Shown here: positions 42,651-51,888 of the stretch, piece after piece
How the letters are laid out: every line of letters begins with the position of its first letter
How positions within the stretch are numbered: position 1 is the stretch's first letter
DNA from: Arthrobacter ipis
GTDB taxonomy: Bacteria; Actinomycetota; Actinomycetes; Actinomycetales; Micrococcaceae
Assembly: GCF_014694315.1 (NCBI RefSeq)
Contig: NZ_JAAOXD010000007.1
Coordinates: 217,857-281,856, forward strand
DNA: 64,000 bases
Direction of reading: 5' to 3'
Made by a program: the position numbers and the translations under genes
The notes under the pieces: generated by a model
What the model was told of the DNA's origin: nothing
Database searches by the model: none
Seen by the model: only the letters and a program-made list of their open reading frames with translations

Positions 42651-44868
42651 GGCGTTCCAGCAGCTGGTCCAGCCCGAAGCGCTCCTCCAGCTGGGCCCGG
42701 TTCAGCTGCCCGTGGTAGTGCTCCTCCAGCAACGGCATGAGCTCGTACTTCCAGATCCGGCGCAGACCGGCGGGGGTCTGCGCGGCCTTCTTCATGAAGT
42801 AGGACGGCCCGATCATGAGGTCCCGGTCCCATTCGTCGATTGCCTGGTTGAGCGCCTCGAGCAGCAGCGCCGGCGTGGTGTCCAGCTGCCGGGCCTCCAG
42901 GAACCTCAACAGCGACCCCTTCACCGGCTCGGTCTGCGGGTGCAGTTCGATGAAGGCGAAGCGGCGGCGGATCGCGGCGTCCATCATCGCGATGGAGCGG
43001 TCCGCGGTGTTCATGGTGCCGATGATGTACAGGTTGTCCGGGAGCGTGAACGGCTCGTTGGGGCTGTACTGCAGGTAGATCCGGTCATCCCGGTATTCCA
43101 GCAGGAAGTACAGCTCGCCGAACACCTTTGCCAGGTTGGCACGGTTCATCTCGTCGATGATCAGGAAGTACGGCTTCGACTCGTTGCCGGGCTTGGCCGC
43201 CTCCTCCGCGAGCCGGCGCAGCGGCCCGGCGACGAGCTTGAAGGAAACCTGGCCCTCGTCGGTCTTGTCCGGCCGGTACCCCTCGAAGAAGTCCTCGTAG
43301 GCGTAGGACGGGTGGAACTGGACGAGCTTCACCCGCTCGTCGGTGCTGTCCTGCGCCAGTTCGGCGGCGAGGTGCTTGGCGAGGTAGGTCTTGCCGGTTC
43401 CCGGCGGGCCGTATAGCACCAGCTGCCGGTTCTCCTCCAGCAGGTCGGCGATCTCCTGCAGCGGCTCGACCTCCATGTGGAGGGTATCCGCGAACTCCCG
43501 TGTCACCGGACGGAAGCCGCCCAGCACGGGGAGGGCAACGGTGGCCGGTGAGTCATCGGCGTCGGGCTCGGTTTCCGCCTCGGCGGGCAGCAACGCCTGC
43601 AGTGCCTGCACCACCCGGGTGACGTCGACGACGATGCCCGGCGTGGCCAGCTGGCGCTGGATGTGCCGCGGCAGGTCGCTCACGGCGTGGGCCTCGTCGA
43701 ACCAGCGCACCTTGCGGCGCATCCGCCGGTTGTCCCCGTTGTGGTCCGGCTCCCCGAGCACGACGCCGATCCGGACGGCTCCTGCGTTCTGGTACAGCGC
43801 GAAGTCGCCCGGCTTCATCACGGTCAGGAAGGCGAAAACGGCGGTTTTGGTGTCCTCCCGCTCCACGTAGCCGAGATGCTTGTAGTCCTCGTCCACGGCG
43901 TGCTGGACCAGCCCGGCGGTAACGCCGGCGTCGAGCAGGCGGAGGTGTTCGACGTCGAGCGTCACCTTCTCCTCTGCCTGCCAGGCAGCCAGGAGCTCGG
44001 CGTTGTCATGGTGGGTGCGCAGCAGCCAGGCGCGCCGGCCCGGATCCCCGACCTTCCGCCACTGGCTCACCAGCTGCCGGGCGTACCAGTCGATGCGCTG
44101 GCCGGCCTGCTCATCCAGGTGCAGGCGGATGCGGCGGATGTCGGCGGTGACCTCCTCCTCGCTGTCCCCTTTGGCCCCGCCGACGAGGGAGGCGAAGGCG
44201 TCCCTGATCTCCTGGCGTTCGACGTCGGCCACCACGGGCTCGAAGTAGCTGGGCCAGGCGAGGTATTCGATGCTGCGCCGAATGGCCGGCTGGTCCTCGG
44301 GCGTGCCGGCCGCCAGCAGGTGGAACGCCAGCGGATCCTTCAGCGCCTTGTTGATGCCGGCGGTGGACTGCCGGTCGACGTGCTGGACGAACCGGCAGAG
44401 CCATTTCAGGTGGTCCCAGATGGTCCAGTTGAACTCGGCAGTCCGGTCGCGGATGACGCCGTGGTCGGTCATGCCCTTATACAGCTCCTGCGGGAGCTCC
44501 AGCGGCGGCTCGAGCCAGGACGCCGCCTCGGCGACGCGGGCACGCTTGACCTTGAGCGACTTGACCTCGTGTGCCAGCGGCAGGGACTGAAGGAAAAGGA
44601 GCTCCACGGCCAGCTGCTTCGCCGAAGGGGACGCGTCCGCCAGGTTATGCCGCAGGTTGGTCATCATGGGCGCCTTGGCGTCCGCGACTCCTCTCTCAAG
44701 CCGTGCCAGCAGTTCCGCTGCGGCCTCCGCCGTCCACGTCTGCGTACGGCCGTCCAGCGCCGACGGCCTGCCCTGCAGCCCGGCGCCGAGCACGAACCAC
44801 GCGGCCTCTTCGATCTCTTTGGAGATACCGAGGGCGCGGTGCATGGCAGGCTTTGGGGCGGGGGTCAT
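42637..44868 (-). CDS. mcrB: McrB-type AAA+ GTPase with N-terminal reader region
   Basis: The 743-residue protein ends with the McrB motor: Walker A GPPGTGKT at 487-494, FHPSYAYEDFFEGYRP, Walker B FLIIDEMNRANLAKV and the GTPase hallmark MNTADRSI near 618, then RRRFAF. Residues about 330-430 (MKPGDFALYQNAGAVRIGVV, VRWFDEAHAVSDLP) resemble an EVE/PUA-like modified-base reader. The N-terminal 320 residues are helical and unassigned. McrB moves on DNA with GTP and drives McrC. The two genes overlap, forming a two-gene defence operon. Confidence 0.88.
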   Translation of the reverse strand: MTPAPKPAMHRALGISKEIEEAAWFVLGAGLQGRPSALDGRTQTWTAEAAAELLARLERGVADAKAPMMTNLRHNLADASPSAKQLAVELLFLQSLPLAHEVKSLKVKRARVAEAASWLEPPLELPQELYKGMTDHGVIRDRTAEFNWTIWDHLKWLCRFVQHVDRQSTAGINKALKDPLAFHLLAAGTPEDQPAIRRSIEYLAWPSYFEPVVADVERQEIRDAFASLVGGAKGDSEEEVTADIRRIRLHLDEQAGQRIDWYARQLVSQWRKVGDPGRRAWLLRTHHDNAELLAAWQAEEKVTLDVEHLRLLDAGVTAGLVQHAVDEDYKHLGYVEREDTKTAVFAFLTVMKPGDFALYQNAGAVRIGVVLGEPDHNGDNRRMRRKVRWFDEAHAVSDLPRHIQRQLATPGIVVDVTRVVQALQALLPAEAETEPDADDSPATVALPVLGGFRPVTREFADTLHMEVEPLQEIADLLEENRQLVLYGPPGTGKTYLAKHLAAELAQDSTDERVKLVQFHPSYAYEDFFEGYRPDKTDEGQVSFKLVAGPLRRLAEEAAKPGNESKPYFLIIDEMNRANLAKVFGELYFLLEYRDDRIYLQYSPNEPFTLPDNLYIIGTMNTADRSIAMMDAAIRRRFAFIELHPQTEPVKGSLLRFLEARQLDTTPALLLEALNQAIDEWDRDLMIGPSYFMKKAAQTPAGLRRIWKYELMPLLEEHYHGQLNRAQLEERFGLDQLLERLAAR

Positions 44869-44925
44869 GCCTTCAAATTTACAGGGTTAACCTGAACGCG
44901 AGCACCATGGCCGACCCAAAAGCTA

Positions 44926-45210
44926 CTACTGGGTAACAGGCGGCAGCCGCTTCCGGCCGAAGGCGAAATAGCAGCCGGGGCCGATGAAGTTGACCAGGGT
45001 GGCCAGCCGCCAGAACATCTTGGAGCCGCGGATCTGCTCGGCGGGACGGCGCGATAGGTCCCGCTGGGCCGCGGCCAGGAAGGCGAGCTGCGCGGCTCCA
45101 ATCCCGATGGTGCCGATGCGCGCAACAGGCGGAAGTTCCTTCCAGGACTTTTTCTTCCCTCCCGCTTTTTTGGTTCCCACATTCCACGTTCCGGCGCGCT
45201 TCGTTTTCAC
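44926..45210 (-). CDS. PLDc_N-type small membrane protein
   Basis: The GTG at 45210 is chosen because AAGGAG lies 8 nt upstream. About 94 residues: a Lys-rich N-terminus, a membrane segment (ARIGTIGIGAAQLAFLAAA), the PLDc_N hallmark RDLSRRPAEQIRGSKMFWRLATLVNFIGPGCYFAFGRKR, and no catalytic HKD domain. Such proteins are two-pass membrane proteins of unknown role. The start is 2 nt after the thioesterase stop, so it is coupled to that gene. Confidence 0.82.
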   Translation of the reverse strand: MKTKRAGTWNVGTKKAGGKKKSWKELPPVARIGTIGIGAAQLAFLAAAQRDLSRRPAEQIRGSKMFWRLATLVNFIGPGCYFAFGRKRLPPVTQ

Positions 45211-45212
45211 GG

Positions 45213-45653
45213 TCAATGCTCCTTGCGTTCAATGAAGGGCTCCAGCAGCTGCTTCTGCTCCGGAGTCAGCCGCAGTACCCTTCCGGTGGCTTCATCGACA
45301 AAGGCCAGGTGGCTTGAGGCCTTCACACAATCGTCGCCAGTAACCGGGTCCTGCACAAGGTAGTGGATGTCGAAACTCGCACCCTTGACGGCGCCGACCC
45401 AAACCTGGACCGCCGCAGGAACGTTCCGGTACTCAAGGGTCTTCACGTACCGGATCCGGTGGTCCACCACGAGCGCCATGGTCCCCTTGGGAACCTCGTT
45501 GAACAGCGACACGTGAGGATCTATCCCGGGCAGCCCGGCACCGGCAGGCGGACCGAAGGCGGCGATGCGCGCCTCCTCAAGCATGCGGACGATCTGCACG
45601 TTGTTGATGTGCCCGTAGGCGTCCATGTCACCCCAGCGCATGGGCACGAGCAC
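45213..45653 (-). CDS. Hotdog-fold acyl-CoA thioesterase
   Basis: The 146-residue product matches the YbgC/4-hydroxybenzoyl-CoA type: RWGDMDAYGHINNVQIVRMLEEARIAAF with the catalytic Asp, then DHRIRYVKTLEYRNVPAAVQVWVG. It hydrolyses acyl-CoA; substrate range unknown. A GTG at 45653 is used as the start. It follows the ABC exporter pair by 47 nt and precedes the PLDc_N gene by 2 nt, so all four may share a transcript. Confidence 0.9.
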   Translation of the reverse strand: MLVPMRWGDMDAYGHINNVQIVRMLEEARIAAFGPPAGAGLPGIDPHVSLFNEVPKGTMALVVDHRIRYVKTLEYRNVPAAVQVWVGAVKGASFDIHYLVQDPVTGDDCVKASSHLAFVDEATGRVLRLTPEQKQLLEPFIERKEH

Positions 45654-45700
45654 CTCGATGCGCCGGTGGTCCGGGTGGCCGCCTCCGGGGTTCGCGGCGG

Positions 45701-47782
45701 TCAGCTGTGCACCGCCGTCGAATCGTCCACGGGCGTCTCCTCGGCATCCGCGCCGGCGAACTGCGACATGTACAGCCGGTAATAGGCGCCCTCGGCGGCG
45801 AGCAGGGTCTGGTGGTTGCCCTGTTCGACGATCCTGCCGTTCTCCATGACCAGGATGGTGTCGGCGTCGCGGATCGTTGACAGGCGGTGCGCGATGACGA
45901 AGCTGGTCCGGTCCGTCCGCAGGGCTGCCATGGCCTTCTGCACCAGCAGTTCGGTGCGGGTGTCCACCGAGCTGGTGGCCTCGTCCAGGATGAGCAGCGA
46001 CGGGTCGGCCACGAAGGCTCGGGCGATGGTGATGAGCTGCTTTTCACCGGCGCTGACGTTGTTGCCTTCCTCGTCGATGACGGTGTCGTAACCGTCGGGC
46101 AGCGCCCGGACGAAGCGGTCCACGAATGTGGCCTTGGCCGCCGCCATGACCTGGTCCTCGGTGGCGTCCAGCTTGCCGTACCGGATGTTGTCGTAGATGG
46201 ATCCGCCGAACAGCCAGGCGTCCTGCAGCACCATGCCCACCTTGGAGCGCAGCTCGGCCCGGCTCAGCTGGGTGACGTCCACGCCGTCGAGCGTGATGGA
46301 ACCGGAGTTGAGCTCGTAGAAGCGCATGACCAGATTCACCAGGGTGGTCTTGCCCGCGCCGGTGGGTCCGACGATGGCCACGGTGTGCCCCGGTTCCGCC
46401 GTGAAGGAAAGGTTCTCAATCAGCGGCTTGTCCGGCGTGTAGCTGAACGTGACGTCCTGGAACTCCACGTGGCCGTCGGTCTTGGCCGGCAGGTGCCGCG
46501 TGGCGGTCTCGGCGTCCTGCTCATCCGCGTCCAGGAACTCGAACACGCGCTCCGCGGATGCAACACCGGACTGCAGCATGTTGGCCATGCCGGCCATCTG
46601 CCCCAGCGGCTGGGTGAACTCGCGCGAGTACTGGATGAAGGCCGTGGCGTCGCCCAGACTCATGCTGCCCGAGGCAACCCGCAGGCCGCCCACGACGGCG
46701 ATGCCGACGTAGCTGAGGTAGGAGACGCACTGCATCACGGGGAAGATGATGCCGGACACGAACTGCGCGCCGAAGCTGGCCTTGTACAGTGCCTCGTTGC
46801 GCTCCTCGAAGCGTTCCAGCATGTCGGCGTCGCGGCCAAAGACGCGCACCAGGTCATGCCCGGAGAAGGACTCCTCAATCTGGCCGTTCAGCTCACCGGT
46901 GTTCTTCCACTGCGCTGCGAACAGCTTCTGGCTGCGCGCGCCGATCACGCCGGCCGCCGCACCGGACAGCGGCAGCGCAATCAGGGCGATCAGGGCCAGC
47001 TGCCAGGAGACGATGAACATCATGATGACGATGCCGACCACCGTCAGCACTGAACTGATCAGCTGGGCGAACGCCTGCTGCAGCGCCTGCTGGACGTTGT
47101 CGACGTCGTTGGTTACCCGGGAGAGCACGTCACCGCGCTGGCGGGTGTCGAAGTAGTTCAGCGGCAGCCGGTTGAGCTTCTTTTCCGTGTCGTCGCGCAG
47201 CTGCCGGATCACCTTCATGACGATCCTGTTGAGGACGTAGCCCTGGAGCCACAGGAAGATGTTGGCCACGAAGTACATCAGCAGCACGGCTGAAATCAGG
47301 ACAGTCAGCTTCTGGAAGTCGATGCCGGTACCGGGCACGAGCTCCATCCGGGAGACCATGTCCGCGAAGTTGTCCTGGCCCTGTGACCGCAGCCCCTCGA
47401 CGAACTGGTCCTTGCTGACGCCGGCGGGCAGCTGTTTGCCCACCACACCGCCAAAGATCACGTCCATGGCCTGGCCCAGCACCTTGGGCGCAATGACATT
47501 GAGGATCACCGAAATGATCACCATGCCCACCACGACGTAGATGCCGGCGGCTTCCGGCTTCAGCAGGCCCATGAGGCGCTTGGCGGACGGCCAGAAATGC
47601 TGTGCTTTCTTGGCCGGCATCGCGCCAAACATGCCGCCGTCGGCCTCGCCCGGCTTGTACTCCTCCTCGAGGAAGTCGTCGTCTTCGAGGACCGCAGCTT
47701 CCGTTGCAGTCTGGCTCTGGAGCTTCGCAGCGTCCTTGCTTGTGCTGGCGTCCTGGCTGGTGCCCTTCTTGTCGGCGCTCAT
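45701..47782 (-). CDS. ABC exporter half, canonical ATPase site
   Basis: The 693-residue protein has an acidic cytoplasmic tail of about 80 residues, six TM helices and an ATPase domain. Walker A is GPTGAGKTTLVNLV, the signature is VSAGEKQLITIARA (SAGEKQ variant) and Walker B is LLILDEATSSVDTRTE with the catalytic Glu. H-loop VIAHRLSTIRDAD follows. Paired with the upstream gene (ATGA overlap) it should form a heterodimeric multidrug or lipid exporter of the LmrCD/TmrAB kind. Substrate unknown. Confidence 0.92.
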   Translation of the reverse strand: MSADKKGTSQDASTSKDAAKLQSQTATEAAVLEDDDFLEEEYKPGEADGGMFGAMPAKKAQHFWPSAKRLMGLLKPEAAGIYVVVGMVIISVILNVIAPKVLGQAMDVIFGGVVGKQLPAGVSKDQFVEGLRSQGQDNFADMVSRMELVPGTGIDFQKLTVLISAVLLMYFVANIFLWLQGYVLNRIVMKVIRQLRDDTEKKLNRLPLNYFDTRQRGDVLSRVTNDVDNVQQALQQAFAQLISSVLTVVGIVIMMFIVSWQLALIALIALPLSGAAAGVIGARSQKLFAAQWKNTGELNGQIEESFSGHDLVRVFGRDADMLERFEERNEALYKASFGAQFVSGIIFPVMQCVSYLSYVGIAVVGGLRVASGSMSLGDATAFIQYSREFTQPLGQMAGMANMLQSGVASAERVFEFLDADEQDAETATRHLPAKTDGHVEFQDVTFSYTPDKPLIENLSFTAEPGHTVAIVGPTGAGKTTLVNLVMRFYELNSGSITLDGVDVTQLSRAELRSKVGMVLQDAWLFGGSIYDNIRYGKLDATEDQVMAAAKATFVDRFVRALPDGYDTVIDEEGNNVSAGEKQLITIARAFVADPSLLILDEATSSVDTRTELLVQKAMAALRTDRTSFVIAHRLSTIRDADTILVMENGRIVEQGNHQTLLAAEGAYYRLYMSQFAGADAEETPVDDSTAVHS

Positions 47783-49512
47783 GCCACTTCCTCCACGCTC
47801 AGCTGGGACTCAACAATTTCCTGGTAGGTGGGCGACGTTTCGAGGAGTTCCTCGTGCGTCCCCCGGTCCACGATCCTGCCGTTGTCCAGCACCAGGATCT
47901 GGTCCGCTTCCGTGATGGTGGAGATGCGCTGGGCGACGATGATGACAGTGGCGTCGGTGGTGGTGCGCTTGAGCGCGGCACGCAGCCGGGCGTCGGTGGC
48001 GACGTCCAGCGCGGAGAACGAGTCGTCGAAGAGGTACACCTTGGGCCTGGTGACCAGGGCGCGGGCGATGCAGAGGCGCTGGCGCTGGCCGCCGGAAACG
48101 TTGGTGCCGCCCTGGGCGATGCGGGACGCAAGCCCGCTCTTCTTTTCCCTCACGAAACCGTCGCCCTGGGCCACATGCAGCGCGTCCCAGAGTTCGTCGT
48201 CGGTAGCCTCCGGCTTGCCGAAGCGGAGGTTGTGTTCGATGGTTCCGGAGAACAGGTAGGGCCGCTGCGGAACCAGGGCCACACGCTTGGTGATTTCCGC
48301 CCGGTCCAGCTGGCTGACGGGGACGCCGTCGAGGAGCACCTCGCCGTCGGCCACGTCGTAGAGGCGCGGCAGCAGCGACAGCAGGGAGGTCTTGCCGGCA
48401 CCGGTGGAGCCGATGATGGCCACCGTCTCCCCGGGCCGGGCGGTGAAGCTGATGTTGCTCAGGACCGGGGCCTCGGCTCCGGGATAGGCGAACGTGACGT
48501 TGCGGTACTCCACCACGCCCTCCAGATCCCGGGGCGTGACCGGCCGCTGGGGGTCGTGGATTGAAGGTTCGACGTCGAGCACCTCGCCGATGCGGTCTGC
48601 GCAGACGGAGGCGCGCGGAATCATCATGGCCATGAAGGTGCCCATCATGACCGCCATGAGGATCTGGAGCAGGTACTGCAGGAACGCTGTCAGGGAGCCG
48701 ACCTGCATGTCGCCGGCGTCCACCCGCTGGCCGCCGAACCAGAGCACGGCAGCGGTGGACAGGTGCAGGATCATGCCGATGGCAGGGAACATCAGGACGA
48801 ACAGTGCACCGATCTTGAGCGACACGTCCGTCAGTTCCTTGTTGGCCTGGCCGAAGCGCTCCGTCTCATACGGTTCCCGGACGAAGGCACGGACCACGCG
48901 GATGCCGATGATCTGTTCGCGCAGGACCTCATTGATGCGGTCGATCTTCGTCTGCATGGAACGAAACAGAGGCATGAGGCGCACCACGATGTAACCGACC
49001 ACCACAATGAGGATGGGGACCGAGACCCAGACCAGCCAGGACAGGTTGATGTCCTCGCGCAGGGCCATGATGATGCCGCCGACGCACATGATCGGCGTGG
49101 ACACCATGAAGTTCAGGCCCATCAGCACCAGCATCTGGACCTGCTGAACGTCGTTGGTGCCACGGGTGATCAGGGTGGGCGCGCCAAACGCGTTCACGTC
49201 CTTGGCCGAGAAGCTGGTCACCTTGCGGAAAACCCCGCGGCGAAGATCGCGGCCCATCGCCATGGCGGTCTTCGACCCGAAGTAGACGCCGGCAATGGCG
49301 GCGCCCACCTGCAGGAAGGCCACGAGGAGCATGACGGCCCCGGTGCGCCAGATGAAGTCGGTGTCGCCGCGGGAGACGCCCTCGTCAATGATCTGGGCGT
49401 TGAGGCTGGGCAGGTAGAGCGCTGCAATAGTGGATGCCAGCTGGAATGCAATGACAGCCAGGATGTACGGCAAATACGGTCTGGAGTAACGCCGTATGAG
49501 GGTGACGAGCAT
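47779..49512 (-). CDS. ABC exporter half, degenerate ATPase site
   Basis: ATG 49512 (GAAGGA about 9 nt upstream) gives 577 residues: six TM helices (starting MLVTLIRRYSRPYLPYILAV) and an ATPase domain with Walker A GSTGAGKTSLLSLL, signature NVSGGQRQRLCIARA and Walker B VYLFDDSFSALD. The catalytic Glu of Walker B is Asp here and the H-loop His is Gln (VAQRISTITEAD). Its partner's signature is also altered. One degenerate and one active site is the rule in heterodimeric exporters. First gene of the operon. Confidence 0.92.
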   Translation of the reverse strand: MLVTLIRRYSRPYLPYILAVIAFQLASTIAALYLPSLNAQIIDEGVSRGDTDFIWRTGAVMLLVAFLQVGAAIAGVYFGSKTAMAMGRDLRRGVFRKVTSFSAKDVNAFGAPTLITRGTNDVQQVQMLVLMGLNFMVSTPIMCVGGIIMALREDINLSWLVWVSVPILIVVVGYIVVRLMPLFRSMQTKIDRINEVLREQIIGIRVVRAFVREPYETERFGQANKELTDVSLKIGALFVLMFPAIGMILHLSTAAVLWFGGQRVDAGDMQVGSLTAFLQYLLQILMAVMMGTFMAMMIPRASVCADRIGEVLDVEPSIHDPQRPVTPRDLEGVVEYRNVTFAYPGAEAPVLSNISFTARPGETVAIIGSTGAGKTSLLSLLPRLYDVADGEVLLDGVPVSQLDRAEITKRVALVPQRPYLFSGTIEHNLRFGKPEATDDELWDALHVAQGDGFVREKKSGLASRIAQGGTNVSGGQRQRLCIARALVTRPKVYLFDDSFSALDVATDARLRAALKRTTTDATVIIVAQRISTITEADQILVLDNGRIVDRGTHEELLETSPTYQEIVESQLSVEEVA

Positions 49513-49845
49513 GCTCACGGATCCTTCGGGAGAGCGCGAATGAGTTAAGAGAAGTAATAGCAGCCGGGTCTGACAGCCCAAGCCTTCCAACTCTACGAAA
49601 TCTGCTGCCCGTGCGAAACGTCGCGGGCGAAGATCATCCCAACGGACGACGCCGGCTCACGCACCGCAGCAGTCCAACGGATGACGCCGGCTCACGCACC
49701 CCAGCGCGAACGGACATTTAAGCCCCCAAGCCAAGCTCCGCCGTCGTACGCCCTGCCCGCTTAACTGGAGTTTTTGTCCAGATATTGGCCCCCCGGCAAG
49801 GGTTTAGCGGCCATTATCTGGACAAAAACTCCGTCGGAGCGTGCG
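49513..49845. other. Intergenic stretch with direct repeats and a hairpin
   Basis: No gene is seen in these 333 nt. A 25-nt direct repeat (AACGGACGACGCCGGCTCAC... at 49641-49665 and 49676-49700, one difference) and the inverted repeat 49767-49832 occupy it. Confidence 0.6.
49767..49832 (-). terminator. Inverted repeat behind the DHA2 exporter gene
   Basis: 24-nt arms (GGAGTTTTTGTCCAGATATT + GGCC and its complement, one mismatch) enclose an 18-nt loop. It starts 13 nt past the stop at 49846. The A/T runs inside the arms could serve as U-tract on either strand. Confidence 0.65.
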
Positions 49846-51888
49846 CTATTCGCCGCGGTGCTTGCCGTGCGAGGCGATGTAGTGCGCGGCGGCGCTCTGG
49901 AGCTTCCGTTCCTTGGCCAGCCGGCGGCTCAGCGCCTTCAGTTCGGCGCCGACCCGGGCCTGCTCCTGCGCGATGATTCGCTGCTGCTCAGCCTGCCTGG
50001 CCACGGCGTTCAGGGCCGCGGCCAGCTGAAGCTGCTGCTCGGCGAGGAGCCCCTGCGTCTCTTGGATGAGCGGCAGCAGGTCCGCAGGCTTGTTATGCAT
50101 CTCAGCCAGCATGGTCCGGGCACGCACCGGCGGTTCGTTGATCGGCAGAACGGGTTCTGCCGCCGGCTGCCGGCCGGGCTGGTAGCTTGGCGCCTTGTTG
50201 TCGGCCAGCTGGCGGGTCAGAACTTCGGCGAACTCACGCTCGAGGTCGTCGTCGGAATACTCAGCGGCGGTACGCCCTGAACCCAGGTCGGCATCCGGTG
50301 CAGCGTCAGCAGCAGCCTCCGGGCGGATGTCAACGGTCCGGCGCAGCGGCTGTTCCTTGATCAGGAGCACTGCAATGAGGGCAACAACCGCAATGACGCC
50401 AGAGATGAGGAAAATCTCGGCCGTGGCGTCGCCGTAGGCCGCCCGCATGATGTCCCGGATCGGGGCAGGCATGTCGGCCAGGTCGAGGCTGGCGCCGGAC
50501 GAGCCGGAGCCCGCCTTGATGCCGGCGTCGGCCAGGCCCTGGGTGGCCAGTTCCTTCACCCTGTTGCTCATGATCGCACCCAGCACGGACACGCCGATTG
50601 CACCGCCCACGGAGCGGAAGAACGCCACAGAAGCGCTGGCTGTGCCGATATTGCTGGCGCTGACCGTGTTCTGTACGGCCAGGACGAGATTCTGCAGGAG
50701 CATGCCGAGCCCGAGGCCCAAGATCGCCGTGAACACTCCGGCCTGCCACAGTTCCGTGGTGTGGTCCATGGTGCCTGCGAGGCCCAGCCCGCCGATCAGC
50801 AGGACCGTACCCGCGATCAGGTAGCGCTTCCATTTGCCGGTGCGGCTGATCATCTGCCCCGAAACCACGGAGCCGATCAGGTTGCCGGCGATCATGGGCA
50901 GGGTCAGGAGGCCGGCCTCGGTGGGTGTTGCGCCGCGTGCCACCTGGAAGTACTGGCCCAGGAATGTAGAGGAGCCGAACATCGCCACGCCAACGGCCAC
51001 GGAGGCCCAGATCGCCAGGGCGGTGGTGCGCTCAGAGATGATCTTCAGCGGGATGATGGGCTGCTCAACCTTGGATTCAACCAGCACGAGCAGGGCCAGC
51101 AGCACGACGCCGCCGCCCACCATCAGCGCCGACTGCCAGGACCACCAGTCGTAGTAGTCGGGGTTGCCCGCGAAGGACACCCAGATGAGGAGCAGGCTGA
51201 CGCCGCTGGTCAGGAGGATGGAACCGAGCCAGTCGATCTTGGCAGGCCGCTTGACGTGCTGGATCTTGAGGGTGATCTGCAGCAGGATCAGGGCGACGAC
51301 GGCGAGCGGCACGCAGACGAAGAACGTCCAGCGCCAGCCCAACGGGCTGTCAACGATGAAGCCGCCGAGCAGCGGCCCGCCGGCCGTGCCGACGGCCATG
51401 ACCGCGCCCATGTAGCCGGAGTACTTTCCGCGGTCGCGGGGCGGGATCATGGAGCCGATGATTGCCTGGGCCAGGGCGGTCAGGCCGCCCATGGCGATGC
51501 CCTGGACAACGCGGGCGGTCAGCAGCAGCGGGATGGTCTGGGACAGGCCGGCCATCACCGATCCCGCCACGAAGATCACAATGCTTACCTGGACCAGGAC
51601 CTTCTTGTCGAACAGGTCGGCGAGTTTGCCCCACACCGGGGTGGTGGCCGCGTTGGCCAGCAGCGCAGCGGTGATGACCCACGCGAAGTCCGTCTGCGTG
51701 CCCTTGAGCTCGGACATGATGGTGGGCAGCGCGTTTGCCACGATGGTGCTGCTGAGGATCGCGGTGAAGAAGGCCGCCAGGAGGCCGGTCAGGGCCTCCA
51801 TGATCTGCCGGTGCGTCATGGGGGCCTGGGGCGGGTGGGCCGAAGGGCGTGACGTGGCCGTCCCGGAGACGGCAGCGTGGCTAGCCAA
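49846..51888 (-). CDS. DHA2-type (14-TM) MFS drug exporter with long C-terminal tail
   Basis: The start is set at TTG 51888, which has AAGGAG 7-8 nt upstream inside the MarR gene end; ATG 51819 is the alternative. About 680 residues. Fourteen TM helices carry EmrB/QacA motifs: FFTAILSSTIVANALPTIMSEL (motif D1), WGKLADLFDKK (A), ARVVQGIAMGG (B) and GYMGAVMAVGTAGGPLLGG (C). A cytoplasmic tail of about 160 residues ends in a coiled coil rich in Gln/Ala/Arg. It exports drugs or toxic compounds with protons and is co-transcribed with, and presumably repressed by, the MarR protein. Confidence 0.9.
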   Translation of the reverse strand: MASHAAVSGTATSRPSAHPPQAPMTHRQIMEALTGLLAAFFTAILSSTIVANALPTIMSELKGTQTDFAWVITAALLANAATTPVWGKLADLFDKKVLVQVSIVIFVAGSVMAGLSQTIPLLLTARVVQGIAMGGLTALAQAIIGSMIPPRDRGKYSGYMGAVMAVGTAGGPLLGGFIVDSPLGWRWTFFVCVPLAVVALILLQITLKIQHVKRPAKIDWLGSILLTSGVSLLLIWVSFAGNPDYYDWWSWQSALMVGGGVVLLALLVLVESKVEQPIIPLKIISERTTALAIWASVAVGVAMFGSSTFLGQYFQVARGATPTEAGLLTLPMIAGNLIGSVVSGQMISRTGKWKRYLIAGTVLLIGGLGLAGTMDHTTELWQAGVFTAILGLGLGMLLQNLVLAVQNTVSASNIGTASASVAFFRSVGGAIGVSVLGAIMSNRVKELATQGLADAGIKAGSGSSGASLDLADMPAPIRDIMRAAYGDATAEIFLISGVIAVVALIAVLLIKEQPLRRTVDIRPEAAADAAPDADLGSGRTAAEYSDDDLEREFAEVLTRQLADNKAPSYQPGRQPAAEPVLPINEPPVRARTMLAEMHNKPADLLPLIQETQGLLAEQQLQLAAALNAVARQAEQQRIIAQEQARVGAELKALSRRLAKERKLQSAAAHYIASHGKHRGE

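Noticed and set aside
41556..44895. Long plus-strand frames opposite McrB and McrC
   Set aside because: Antisense shadows; no ribosome-binding site, no recognisable motif, unlike the McrBC genes.
49639..49700. Possible CRISPR-like direct repeats
   Set aside because: Just two 25-nt copies with a 10-nt gap and no cas genes; a simple local duplication.
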